A stretch of DNA of 64,000 nucleotides from contig JADJIH010000006.1 in NCBI GenBank assembly GCA_016707115.1, positions 310,001 to 374,000 of the forward strand, read 5' to 3'. The position numbers were made by a program, and so were the translations under genes. This DNA comes from Ignavibacteriales bacterium. GTDB taxonomy: Bacteria > Bacteroidota > Ignavibacteria > Ignavibacteriales > Ignavibacteriaceae. Of this stretch, positions 1 through 7,983 are shown piece by piece. Each line of letters opens with the position of its first letter. Within the stretch, counting starts at the first letter, position 1. The notes below the pieces were generated by a model. The model did not search any database. It saw only the letters and a list, made by a program, of their open reading frames with translations, and was not told the DNA's origin.

Positions 1-195
1 ATCAATACAGATATGAGCAACAGTATTGAGAAATTTATAAGACCGGAAGGGATTTCCTTGCTGGCAAAAATTTCCTTTGACAAAAAATTTATTAAAGCAA
101 TTCAAAATTCTAAAACTATAATTGAATATGACCATGCATATATAGATACATTCAAAACAATTTGGAATGATATTCAAAAAGTAATTTTAAACTGA
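1..195 (+). CDS. MinD/ParA-like P-loop ATPase, C-terminal end (partial)
   Basis: The frame is open from the first base and stops at 193-195, so only the last 64 residues are visible. The pattern (a 'D..T' turn, an acidic helix, 'EGISLLAKISFDKKF', then a helix before 'TIIEY') resembles the C-terminus of MinD-superfamily ATPases that carry an inserted ferredoxin domain. The Walker A motif would lie upstream, outside the window, so the ATPase assignment rests on this tail and on context. Such ATPases often sit beside NifX/NifB-type iron-molybdenum cofactor proteins, and one starts 11 bases downstream here. Role unknown; possibly Fe-S or metal-cofactor handling. Confidence 0.55.
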   Translation: MNTDMSNSIEKFIRPEGISLLAKISFDKKFIKAIQNSKTIIEYDHAYIDTFKTIWNDIQKVILN

Positions 196-206
196 AAGGA
201 CTAATA

Positions 207-530
207 ATGTTAATTGCAGTAACATCATCCGGAGATTCACTTGATTCTCTGGTAAATGAAAAATTTGGACGATGCCAATACTTTATAATTGTGAATGCCG
301 ATACAATGAAATATGAAGTGGTTCCCAATCCAGCAGAAAATGCTCAGGGCGGTGCTGGACCAAAAGCGGCAGAAGTTTTAGTTAACAAAGGTGTAAATGT
401 TTTATTAACCGGTCACGTGGGTGATAAGGCTGAAGAAGCACTGAAAAAAGGACACATACATATTATTACCGGACTTAATGAAAACACTAAAATTGCAGAT
501 GCAATTAAATTTTACTTATCTAAAAAATAA
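207..530 (+). CDS. NifX/NifB-type dinitrogenase iron-molybdenum cofactor-binding family protein
   Basis: A 107-residue single-domain protein of the Nitro_FeMo-Co fold. Visible family features are the N-terminal strand 'MLIAVTSSG', the 'EKFGRCQYFIIV' segment, the glycine-rich 'GGAGPKAAEVL' turn and 'GVNVLLTGHVGDKA'. Stand-alone members bind Fe-S or metal clusters and are common in bacteria that do not fix nitrogen, and no nitrogenase gene is seen here. An AAAGGA ribosome site lies just upstream of the ATG. It follows the MinD-like ATPase gene by 11 bases and precedes the arginine decarboxylase by 12, so the three are probably co-transcribed. Confidence 0.85.
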   Translation: MLIAVTSSGDSLDSLVNEKFGRCQYFIIVNADTMKYEVVPNPAENAQGGAGPKAAEVLVNKGVNVLLTGHVGDKAEEALKKGHIHIITGLNENTKIADAIKFYLSKK

Positions 531-542
531 CAAGGAATTAGA

Positions 543-1088
543 GTGTATATCCCCTCAAAAATATTTTTTACAAAGGGAGTCGGCAGGCATAAAGATTACC
601 TTAGTTCTTTTGAACTAGCATTGCGAAATGCAGGGATTGAAAAATGTAACCTCGTTGCTGTCAGCAGTATATTCCCGCCATCCTGCAAACGGATAAGCAG
701 GGAAGATGGATTAAAAGAATTATTGCCCGGACAAATTACATTTGCTGTTATGGCAAGAAACTCAAATAACGAACCCAACAGATTAATCGCTGCATCAATT
801 GGAGTTGCCATCCCTGCTGATAATACTCAGTATGGCTATCTTTCTGAATATCATCCTTTCGGAGTGACTGAAAAAAATGCAGGTGATTATGCTGAAGATC
901 TTGCAGCACAGATGCTTGCAACAACTTTAGGTGTTGATTTCAACCCCGAAGCTGATTGGAATGAACGAGAGCAGGAATTTAAAATGTCCGGTAAAATTGT
1001 AAAAACATTTAATGTTACACAATCCGCCGAAGGTGATAAAACTGGTTTATGGACTACAGTAATTGCTGCGGCAATTTTATTACCTTGA
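543..1088 (+). CDS. pdaD: pyruvoyl-dependent arginine decarboxylase
   Basis: A 181-residue proenzyme that would decarboxylate arginine to agmatine, the first step of one route to polyamines. The self-cleavage site is visible as 'VAVSSIFPP': cleavage between Ser41 and Ser42 would create the pyruvoyl group on the larger chain. Further family segments are 'GYLSEYHPFG' and 'AEDLAAQMLATTLG'. Length is normal for the family. The start is GTG; an AAGGA site lies a few bases upstream. It closes the three-gene plus-strand set at the left edge of the window; why it follows a NifX-like gene is not clear. Confidence 0.85.
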   Translation: MYIPSKIFFTKGVGRHKDYLSSFELALRNAGIEKCNLVAVSSIFPPSCKRISREDGLKELLPGQITFAVMARNSNNEPNRLIAASIGVAIPADNTQYGYLSEYHPFGVTEKNAGDYAEDLAAQMLATTLGVDFNPEADWNEREQEFKMSGKIVKTFNVTQSAEGDKTGLWTTVIAAAILLP

Positions 1089-1163
1089 AATATTTATGCA
1101 CGATTCTAAAGCATATTTAATGCATCATACTAAAACTGGTTAATATATAATAGAGTAAATACG

Positions 1164-2003
1164 ATGGAAATATTAGTAAATGTTTTAAAGGAATCTATTA
1201 AGGTTTCATTACTTGTTTTGATTATGATGATTGCTGTTGACTTTATAAATGTAAAAACTAAAGGCAAGCTAGAATTATTACTTAAAAACGGAAGAAAGTG
1301 GAAGCAATATATAATTGCCTCACTACTTGGCACTGCGCCAGGTTGTCTTGGTTCTTTTGCAGGTGTTTCACTTTATATTCATGGTATGATCAGTTTTGGT
1401 GCACTTACTGGATTAATGTTTGCAACTGCAGGTGATGAGCAATTTATTATGCTGGCAATGATTCCTGATACCACTTTAATTATGTTTGGAATTCTTTTTG
1501 TCCTTGGAATTATTGTTGGATTTCTCACCGATAAAATAGTTAAAAGGTTTAAGATTAAAACTTGTGCTGATTGTGAAATCAAACAATATCATCCTGGTAG
1601 TGAAGGATACAAACACTATATTAAAGATCATATCTGGAAACACATTGTAAAAAAACATCTTCTAAAAACTTTTTTATGGACATTTGGCGCTTTACTAATT
1701 GTTGAGTATGGAATGACGATGGTAGATCTAAAAAGCTTAACATCAGAATATCCATTTCTAATTCTTATTCTTGGAGCATTAATAGGACTTATCCCTGAAT
1801 CAGGTCCTCATTTAATTTTTGTAATGCTTTTCGCAAAAGGACTGATTCCATTTTCTGTTCTATTTACAAGTTCAATTGTGCAGGATGGTCATGGAATGCT
1901 GCCAATGCTTTCTTATTCAGTTAAGGATTCTATAAAGATAAAGTTATTTAATCTTTCATTCGGACTCATTTTTGGTTTAATTTTATTTGTGTTTGGATTT
2001 TAG
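1164..2003 (+). CDS. predicted multi-span heavy-metal exporter (ArsP_2-like; putative manganese transporter)
   Basis: A 279-residue inner-membrane protein with about eight or more hydrophobic segments in two related halves. Half one carries 'GTAPGCLGSFAGVSLY' and 'ISFGALTGLMFATAGDEQF'; half two carries 'GLIPESGPHLIFVMLFAKG' and 'SSIVQDGHGMLPMLSYSVKD'. This paired PGC/PESGPH and GDEQF/DGHGM arrangement matches the family annotated as ArsP_2 or putative manganese transporter. The central loop has Cys and His residues ('KTCADCEIKQYHPG', then more His), a plausible metal-sensing or metal-delivery region. The substrate is inferred from the family only. Transcribed alone or with the upstream genes (75-base gap). 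Confidence 0.65.
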   Translation: MEILVNVLKESIKVSLLVLIMMIAVDFINVKTKGKLELLLKNGRKWKQYIIASLLGTAPGCLGSFAGVSLYIHGMISFGALTGLMFATAGDEQFIMLAMIPDTTLIMFGILFVLGIIVGFLTDKIVKRFKIKTCADCEIKQYHPGSEGYKHYIKDHIWKHIVKKHLLKTFLWTFGALLIVEYGMTMVDLKSLTSEYPFLILILGALIGLIPESGPHLIFVMLFAKGLIPFSVLFTSSIVQDGHGMLPMLSYSVKDSIKIKLFNLSFGLIFGLILFVFGF

Positions 2004-2065
2004 TTTTAAATCAAATAAATATTTAATAATAAATAACAAATTGGCTTTGGAAGGAATTTAACTAA

Positions 2066-2533
2066 GTGAAATTAAAACCAATTCAAGATTACTATCCAGA
2101 CGATGTAGCTCATTGTTATGGATGCGGCAGATTAAATGAACAAGGTCATCAAATAAAAAGTTTTTGGGAAGGTGATGAAACGGTTTCTCATTATAAGCCT
2201 AAAGATTATCACACTGCAATTCCGGGTTATGTTTATGGTGGATTGATAGCATCGCTTGTAGACTGCCACGGAACAGGAACGGCAGCATTAGCAGCTTATC
2301 GTGCCGAAAGCAGAGAACATGATTCTTTACCAGCATTAAGATTTGTCACAGCATCTCTTCAGGTGGATTATCTTAAACCTACACCTCTCGGTGTAGAACT
2401 TGAGCTAAGAGGAAAAATTATTGAGCTTAAGGGAAAAAAAGTAATTTCTGAAATTACTGTTTCTGCTAATGGTGAAGTAACTGCTAAAGGAAAAGTAATT
2501 GCTGTTCAAATGCCGGAATCTTTCAATAAGTAA
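2066..2533 (+). CDS. PaaI-family hotdog-fold thioesterase
   Basis: A 155-residue hotdog protein. The N-terminal 'HCYGCGRLNEQGHQIKSFW' segment, the central 'GYVYGGLIASLVDCHGTGTA' helix and 'TASLQVDYLKPTPLG' are typical of PaaI/YbdB-like acyl-CoA thioesterases. The helix aspartate (in VDCHG) sits where the catalytic acid usually lies. Start codon GTG at 2066, with GGAAGGA about nine bases upstream. The acyl substrate cannot be told. It stands alone: a 184-base gap with a small hairpin (2616-2633) separates it from purM. Confidence 0.8.
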   Translation: MKLKPIQDYYPDDVAHCYGCGRLNEQGHQIKSFWEGDETVSHYKPKDYHTAIPGYVYGGLIASLVDCHGTGTAALAAYRAESREHDSLPALRFVTASLQVDYLKPTPLGVELELRGKIIELKGKKVISEITVSANGEVTAKGKVIAVQMPESFNK

Positions 2534-2717
2534 TTATTTCTTACGATACAACACTTATTAATTGCTTCGTTTTTCGGATTTTCTAATTCAAAATTCCTAC
2601 CTTACAAATTATTATAGATACTGCTAAGTATCTTGGAAATCTTTTGTAATAATCTTGGATAAATGGTAAATTTTTTTGTGAAATATTAATCAACTTTAAA
2701 GAAATAGAGAGTAAATA

Positions 2718-3713
2718 TTGGATCAAACATATAAAAATGCTGGCGTTGATATTGAGGCAGGCGAGAAGACTGTAGATAAAATAAAGGGTTATGCTAAATC
2801 TACATTTAATAAAAGCGTTCTTGCAGATATCGGAATGTTTGGTGCTTTTTATGAACCCGATTTTACCGGGATTTCAAATCCAGTTTTGGTTTCCAGCGTT
2901 GATGGAGTTGGAACAAAGTTAAAGATTGCAATTGATATGGATAAACACGATACGATTGGACAAGATTTAGTTAATCATTGTGTTAATGATATTGCTGTTT
3001 GCGGAGCAAAGCCGCTTTTCTTTTTAGATTATTATGCAACAGGAAAATTAAATCCGGATAAAGCTGCAGAGGTGATAAAAGGATTTTCAATCGCTTGTAA
3101 AGAAAATGATTGTGCATTAATTGGCGGCGAAACTGCAGAGATGCCTGGTTTGTATCAAGCAGATGATTTTGATGTATCAGGTACAATAGTTGGTGTTGTT
3201 GATAAATCAAAAATTATTGATGGCAAGAAAATTAAAAAAGGTGATTTGCTAATTGGTTTTCCATCAAACGGTTTACACACAAATGGTTATTCGCTGGCTA
3301 GAAAAGTTTTGTTGGAAAAATATAATGTAAAAGATTTTATCCCGGAGCTTAATAACACACTTGGTGATGAATTACTAAAAGTTCATAAATCTTATCTACC
3401 ACTTATTACAGCACTAAAGAATTCTGTTGATGTTAAGGGTTTATCTCACATTACCGGTGGTGGAATTATTGGGAATACATCTCGCATAATTCCAAAAGGT
3501 TTAGAATTATTAGTTCATTGGGGCAATTGGGAAATGCCTGCTATATTTAAACTGATTCAACAGACCGCAAATATATCCAATGAGGAAATGCATAAAGTTT
3601 TTAATTGCGGAATTGGATTGATCGCCGTGATTTCTAAAGAAGATAAAATTGTAACTTTTCAGGCTGCACACGATGTTCATGAACATCCTTTATTGATTGG
3701 TGAAGTTGTATAA
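2718..3713 (+). CDS. purM: phosphoribosylformylglycinamidine cyclo-ligase
   Basis: A 331-residue AIR synthetase, fifth step of de novo purine synthesis: FGAM + ATP to aminoimidazole ribonucleotide, in the cytoplasm. Recognisable segments are 'SSVDGVGTKLKIA', 'CVNDIAVCGAKPLFFLDYY', 'IGGETAEMPG' and 'LSHITGGGIIGN'. The length is slightly shorter than many homologues but complete. The start is TTG. The stop codon overlaps the ATG of the TatD/radical SAM gene by one base (TAATG), so the two are translationally coupled. No other pur gene is nearby. Confidence 0.95.
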   Translation: MDQTYKNAGVDIEAGEKTVDKIKGYAKSTFNKSVLADIGMFGAFYEPDFTGISNPVLVSSVDGVGTKLKIAIDMDKHDTIGQDLVNHCVNDIAVCGAKPLFFLDYYATGKLNPDKAAEVIKGFSIACKENDCALIGGETAEMPGLYQADDFDVSGTIVGVVDKSKIIDGKKIKKGDLLIGFPSNGLHTNGYSLARKVLLEKYNVKDFIPELNNTLGDELLKVHKSYLPLITALKNSVDVKGLSHITGGGIIGNTSRIIPKGLELLVHWGNWEMPAIFKLIQQTANISNEEMHKVFNCGIGLIAVISKEDKIVTFQAAHDVHEHPLLIGEVV

Positions 3714-5074
3714 TGTTTATTGATACTCATGCTCATTTATTTTTTGAGAACTTCAAAGAAGATGTTGATGAAGTAATACAAAGGGCAAAAGATAATGGTG
3801 TTGATTTTATTGTTGTTCCTGCCACAGATATAAAGACAGCAAAAGAAGCAATTACGCTTGCTGAAAAGTACGAACAAATTTACGCTACTGTTGGGATCCA
3901 TCCACACGATACAAAAGAATGGAATGAATCTTTACTATTTGAGATCGAAGAACTTGCTAAACATCCAAAAGTTGTTGCGATTGGTGAAATTGGTTTGGAT
4001 TATTACTATGATTTTTCTCCTCAGGATCAACAAATAAAAGCATTTAAATCCCAACTCGATCTAGCAACAAAACTTCAACTCCCCGTTGTCATTCATAATC
4101 GTGATTCTGATGGTGATATGATGGATATTATTCAGAGTTATTGCGGAACTGGATTAAAAGCGCAATTTCACTGTTATAATGGTTCGCTAAGCGATGCTTT
4201 AGAGTTTATGAAGATGAATCATTTTATTTCATTTACAGGAAATATTACTTTTAAAAAAAGTGATGGATTGAGAGAAATTCTTAGTCACATAGATTTAAAT
4301 CATTTAATGCTTGAAACAGATTCACCTTTTATGACTCCTGTGCCATTTCGCGGAAAAAGAAATGAACCTTCCTATGTTAGCTACGTAGCTCAACAAGTTG
4401 CAGATGTCCACAAAATATCCATGGAAGAAGTTGGAAGAATAACCTCGTTAAATGCATTTAGATTTTTTGGAATCGGAAAAGCACCCAAAACAAGTTTTAC
4501 ATATTTACTTGGTAATTCTCTTTATATAAATGTTACGAATCGTTGTAATGCTGATTGCACATTTTGCAGACGAAAAGAAGATCCGTTTTTACACGGGTAC
4601 AATCTTGGGATGACAAAATCGGAAGAACCAACATCTGATATTTATATTAAGGAAATTGGTGATCCATCAAAATATGATGAAGTTGTTTTTTGCGGTTATG
4701 GTGAGCCTACAATTCGCTGGGATGTTGTTAAAGAAGTTGCAAAGTATGTTAAAGCGAATGGTGGCAAAACAAGAATTAATACTAACGGGCACGGCAATAT
4801 CATCAACAAAAGAGATATAACTCCTGAGATGAAAGATATTATTGATGTCGTTTCTATTAGCTTTAATTCATTCGATTCAAAACAGTATTCAGAGTTGATG
4901 AGAGTTAGTGAAGATCATTTTGATGAAATGAAGAAGTTTGCAGGATTGGCTAAATCATATGTTAAAAAAGTTGTAATGAGTGTTGTATCTTTAGATGAAG
5001 TAGAAATAGAAAAATCACGTAAAGTTGTTGAAGATGAAATTGGTGTAGAGTTTAGAGTGCGTCACTATTTTTAA
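3713..5074 (+). CDS. TatD-family metal-dependent nuclease fused to a TatD-linked radical SAM domain
   Basis: A 453-residue two-domain protein. Residues 1 to about 255 are a TatD-type TIM-barrel hydrolase: 'DTHAHL' supplies two metal-binding His, 'AIGEIGLDYYYD' the Glu, and 'LETDSPFMTP' the late Asp. From about residue 265 a radical SAM domain follows with the 4Fe-4S motif C278-x3-C282-x2-C285, then 'FCGYGEPTIRWD' and 'RINTNGHGN'. This matches the TatD-linked radical SAM family, which elsewhere is either fused to or adjacent to TatD. The radical SAM half is short (about 190 residues), normal for that family, with no extra cluster domain. Its reaction is unknown. Coupled to purM by a one-base overlap. 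Confidence 0.9.
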   Translation: MFIDTHAHLFFENFKEDVDEVIQRAKDNGVDFIVVPATDIKTAKEAITLAEKYEQIYATVGIHPHDTKEWNESLLFEIEELAKHPKVVAIGEIGLDYYYDFSPQDQQIKAFKSQLDLATKLQLPVVIHNRDSDGDMMDIIQSYCGTGLKAQFHCYNGSLSDALEFMKMNHFISFTGNITFKKSDGLREILSHIDLNHLMLETDSPFMTPVPFRGKRNEPSYVSYVAQQVADVHKISMEEVGRITSLNAFRFFGIGKAPKTSFTYLLGNSLYINVTNRCNADCTFCRRKEDPFLHGYNLGMTKSEEPTSDIYIKEIGDPSKYDEVVFCGYGEPTIRWDVVKEVAKYVKANGGKTRINTNGHGNIINKRDITPEMKDIIDVVSISFNSFDSKQYSELMRVSEDHFDEMKKFAGLAKSYVKKVVMSVVSLDEVEIEKSRKVVEDEIGVEFRVRHYF

Positions 5075-5135
5075 GATAAATTCGTTCAGTCATTCCCGTG
5101 TAAGTTAGAACTGTTTTAACTTTGAAAGTTAACTA

Positions 5136-6506
5136 ATGAAAAAAATATTTTTCTTCCTAACGATCTTAATTGTTTCTGCATATCCGCAATCCATAAAATC
5201 AAAAATTGATAATGTTCTAAAAGATAAATTCTTTGAAAGTTGCCTCGTTTCAATTCAGGTTGAAGATTTAACAACAAATAAAACGTTATATCAAAAGAAT
5301 GAAACTATTCTATTGCGCCCTGCTTCAAATATGAAAGTAATAACATCTGCTGCAGGATTATTATATCTAGGCCCAGATTACGACTTTAAAACAGATTTGT
5401 ACTATGATGGTTATGTTTCTAATGATACCCTTGTGGGGAATATTTTTATTGTTGGAGGATGTGATCCTGATTTTGTTACGAAGGATTTGTACACATTTGT
5501 TGATGCGATTAAATCTTTAAACATTTCCGTAATTACTGGAAACATTTATGGTGATGTTTCGTTTAAAGATTCACTCTATTGGGGCAAAGGATGGATGTGG
5601 GATGATGATCCATCCTCTGATGCACCTTATTTGAGTGCATTAAATCTCAATGACAATTGTGTTGAGGTAAACTATGATAGTAAAGAAAAATTGATAACAA
5701 CAAATCCCAAATCAAAATATATAGACATTAAAAGAATCGAAACTGAAGAAGAACTTTTCATAGATCGGAACTGGTTAGAACGAAAAAATGAAATCAAAAT
5801 TGTTGGGAAGGATGACAATAAAATATACTCAACAAAAGTTAATGTTCTCAATCCTGAACTATTTTTCCTAAAAGTTCTTTCGGAAGTATTGGATTCAAAT
5901 TGGGTAAAAGTCTTAGGAAATTTAGAAACTAAACACTTGAATGGAACCGAAATATTTTTTACTTCTTTCAGCAGAAAATATTCTGATGTCATCGTAAATC
6001 TTAACAAAGAAAGTGATAATCTTAGTGCAGAAATGACTCTGCTTGCCCTATCTGAAATGTTTTATGGAAAACCTGCAAATGCAAAAAACGGAATTAAAGT
6101 TCTCGAAAAGATGATTGAGCAAATTGGATTAGATCCAAAAGATTATCGGTTGGTAGATGGTTCTGGAGTATCACATTACAATGTTGTTAGTACCAATTTA
6201 TTCGTTTCAATTTTAAAATATTTTTATAATGAAAAACCTGAATTGTATAGAATACTTTATGATTCATTCCCAATTGCCGGTGTTGATGGAACTCTTGAAT
6301 ACAGAATGAAAAAGACGCTAGCAGAAAATAACGTGCACGCAAAAACTGGAACTTTAACCGGAGTCAGTACCCTGTCTGGTTATTTAACGACAATAAAAAA
6401 TCATACAATAGCATTCTCAATTATGATGCAGAATTATGTTGGATCATCCACCAAAGCAAAAGAATTGCAGGATGAAATTTGCAAAGTATTATCAGAAATA
6501 AAATAA
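5136..6506 (+). CDS. dacB: D-alanyl-D-alanine carboxypeptidase/endopeptidase, PBP4 type (S13)
   Basis: A 456-residue periplasmic peptidoglycan hydrolase that trims D-Ala from stem peptides or cuts cross-links. It has a signal peptide of about 18 residues ('MKKIFFFLTILIVSAYPQS'). The three penicillin-binding motifs are present: S64-N-M-K67, S293-D-N295 and K403-T-G405. The long insertion between the first two motifs is typical of S13 enzymes. The length fits the family. A hairpin (6518-6538) follows the stop. Some homologues are cited as PBP3; the S13 class is clear, its exact activity is inferred. Confidence 0.92.
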   Translation: MKKIFFFLTILIVSAYPQSIKSKIDNVLKDKFFESCLVSIQVEDLTTNKTLYQKNETILLRPASNMKVITSAAGLLYLGPDYDFKTDLYYDGYVSNDTLVGNIFIVGGCDPDFVTKDLYTFVDAIKSLNISVITGNIYGDVSFKDSLYWGKGWMWDDDPSSDAPYLSALNLNDNCVEVNYDSKEKLITTNPKSKYIDIKRIETEEELFIDRNWLERKNEIKIVGKDDNKIYSTKVNVLNPELFFLKVLSEVLDSNWVKVLGNLETKHLNGTEIFFTSFSRKYSDVIVNLNKESDNLSAEMTLLALSEMFYGKPANAKNGIKVLEKMIEQIGLDPKDYRLVDGSGVSHYNVVSTNLFVSILKYFYNEKPELYRILYDSFPIAGVDGTLEYRMKKTLAENNVHAKTGTLTGVSTLSGYLTTIKNHTIAFSIMMQNYVGSSTKAKELQDEICKVLSEIK

Positions 6507-6517
6507 GGTCTTTTGTT

Positions 6518-6538
6518 AAGCTGAACATTTTTCAGCTT
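6518..6538 (+). terminator. hairpin after dacB
   Basis: AAGCTGAA and TTCAGCTT form a perfect 8-bp stem with a 5-base loop just after the dacB stop codon. There is no clear T-run behind it, so it may be a weak terminator or an mRNA-stabilising hairpin. Confidence 0.4.
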
Positions 6539-6604
6539 CCAGTCATAATTAAGATTTCGAAACGAGTTCAGAACAAATGTTTTACATAAAAATCCTTGGT
6601 ATCA

Positions 6605-7450
6605 ATGAAAAAATCATATAAAGAATATATTATAACATCCGAACCATTTAATGTTGAAATTCTATCTTCAATTTTGTGGGAACTTAACATAGACGGCATT
6701 AATGAAGAAGTTAATTGTATAAAAGTTTTTGCACAGGATCAGAACGTTACAGCTGGAGCAATAGAAAATGAACTGCAACATCTAAAAGAAAATAAACTAT
6801 TACGTGAATTTTCTGTTCAGGAAAATTATATTGTTGAAAAAAACTGGAATGAAGAATGGGAGAACAGCAGAGAAGTGGTTCGTGTTACAGATAATATTGT
6901 TATCAAACCAACATTTAAAGATTATGAAGCAAAACCCGGTGAAACTGTTTTAACGTTAGATCCCAAAATGTCCTTCGGTACGGGAGATCACCAAACAACT
7001 AAAATTTGCTTATTATTTGTAGAAAAATATTTAAAACCGGGAATGAAAGTTTTGGATGCTGGTTCAGGTACAGCAATTCTTGGTATTGCTGCAGCAAAAC
7101 TAGGTGCAGAAAGCGTAATTGCCTTTGATATTGATGAATGGTGCTATGATAATGGAATTGAAAATACGCAGCTAAATGACGTACAAAAGAAAGTTGAAAT
7201 CAGAAAATGTGAATTAAAAGAAATTATTGAAAAAGAATTTGATTTGGTGATCGCAAATATCCAAAAAAATATATTATTAGAACTTGCGGAAGGATTTGAA
7301 TCAAGAATAAAACAAAATGGAGTTTTAATTCTTTCGGGTTTACTTGAAATGGATAGGGAAGCAATTAATTCCAAATTTTCTGAAATTGGATTTAGCGAAA
7401 TTGATTATTTGAAATTGGATGATTGGATAGGACTTGTGTTAAGGAAATAA
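6605..7450 (+). CDS. prmA: ribosomal protein L11 methyltransferase
   Basis: A cytoplasmic SAM-dependent enzyme that methylates ribosomal protein L11. The N-terminal half (to about residue 115) is the L11-recognition domain; the C-terminal half is a Rossmann methyltransferase with 'DPKMSFGTGDHQTT', the SAM-binding 'LDAGSGTAILGIAAAKLG', 'AFDID' and the 'LVIANIQKNILLELA' motif IV. I place the start at the ATG at 6605; a TTG nine bases earlier in frame is possible but less attractive. About 281 residues, normal for PrmA. A hairpin near 7453-7475 lies between it and the converging gene. Confidence 0.93.
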   Translation: MKKSYKEYIITSEPFNVEILSSILWELNIDGINEEVNCIKVFAQDQNVTAGAIENELQHLKENKLLREFSVQENYIVEKNWNEEWENSREVVRVTDNIVIKPTFKDYEAKPGETVLTLDPKMSFGTGDHQTTKICLLFVEKYLKPGMKVLDAGSGTAILGIAAAKLGAESVIAFDIDEWCYDNGIENTQLNDVQKKVEIRKCELKEIIEKEFDLVIANIQKNILLELAEGFESRIKQNGVLILSGLLEMDREAINSKFSEIGFSEIDYLKLDDWIGLVLRK

Positions 7451-7475
7451 AAAACCCAGCTTATTAAACTGGGTT
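7446..7475 (-). terminator. intrinsic terminator of the minus-strand gene at 7500-7895
   Basis: AACCCAG (7453-7459) pairs with CTGGGTT (7469-7475). Read on the minus strand, the hairpin is followed by a run of T, so it ends the transcript arriving from the secreted-protein gene. It may also slow transcription leaving prmA from the other side. Confidence 0.7.
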
Positions 7476-7499
7476 ATAGAAAACTAAACTCTAAAATAA

Positions 7500-7895
7500 T
7501 TAATCCTTATTAATCTCAACTGTTCCTGATGCTACAAACTCGTTATTGCAATAATCATATATCTCTATACTGTATTCTCCCGATTTATAAAATGTGATCT
7601 GTTTATAAAACCATGTCCAGTTATATTCTGTATCCATATCAATCGTGTTATCATGCTTCCCGTTTCTATAGATTTCAATTCCAACTTCACCGCAGTCAAT
7701 TTCGAATGGCAGTTGTACCAGCACATATAAATATCCGCCATCTTCAGGGATTGTAAAAACAGAACTCTCATTTATTGGCTGACCATCATCATCAACACCT
7801 TCACAGAAATAAATTGATTGTGAATAGGATATGTCAATCAAACTAAAAGAAATACTAAGAACAAATGCAAGAAGTAATAAGTGTAATACTTTCAT
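7500..7895 (-). CDS. small secreted protein of unknown function
   Basis: About 131 residues from the ATG at 7895, which has an AAGGA site at the right distance; an upstream in-frame start would add 18 residues but place the signal peptide internally. The N-terminus 'MKVLHLLLLAFVLSISFSLI' is a signal peptide. The mature part has a 'DDDGQPINESSVFTIPEDGGYLYV' character, two Cys pairs (YFCEG, IDCGE, DYCNNE) and alternating polar/hydrophobic strands ending in 'GTVEIN', which suggests a small beta-sandwich. I do not recognise the family. It lies downstream of the exported amidohydrolase and may share its transcript. Confidence 0.6.
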   Translation of the reverse strand: MKVLHLLLLAFVLSISFSLIDISYSQSIYFCEGVDDDGQPINESSVFTIPEDGGYLYVLVQLPFEIDCGEVGIEIYRNGKHDNTIDMDTEYNWTWFYKQITFYKSGEYSIEIYDYCNNEFVASGTVEINKD

Positions 7896-7983
7896 GTTTT
7901 TCCTTGGATTAGTGTAGCCAAAAACTAAAAAGAAAAAATAAATATTCAAACCACCTGTAAACCAAGTTGGTTAATAGAATTAA

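Noticed and set aside
207..530. Nitrogen-fixation locus
   Set aside because: Only a stand-alone NifX-type domain is present; no nifHDK, nifB radical SAM or nifE/N genes.
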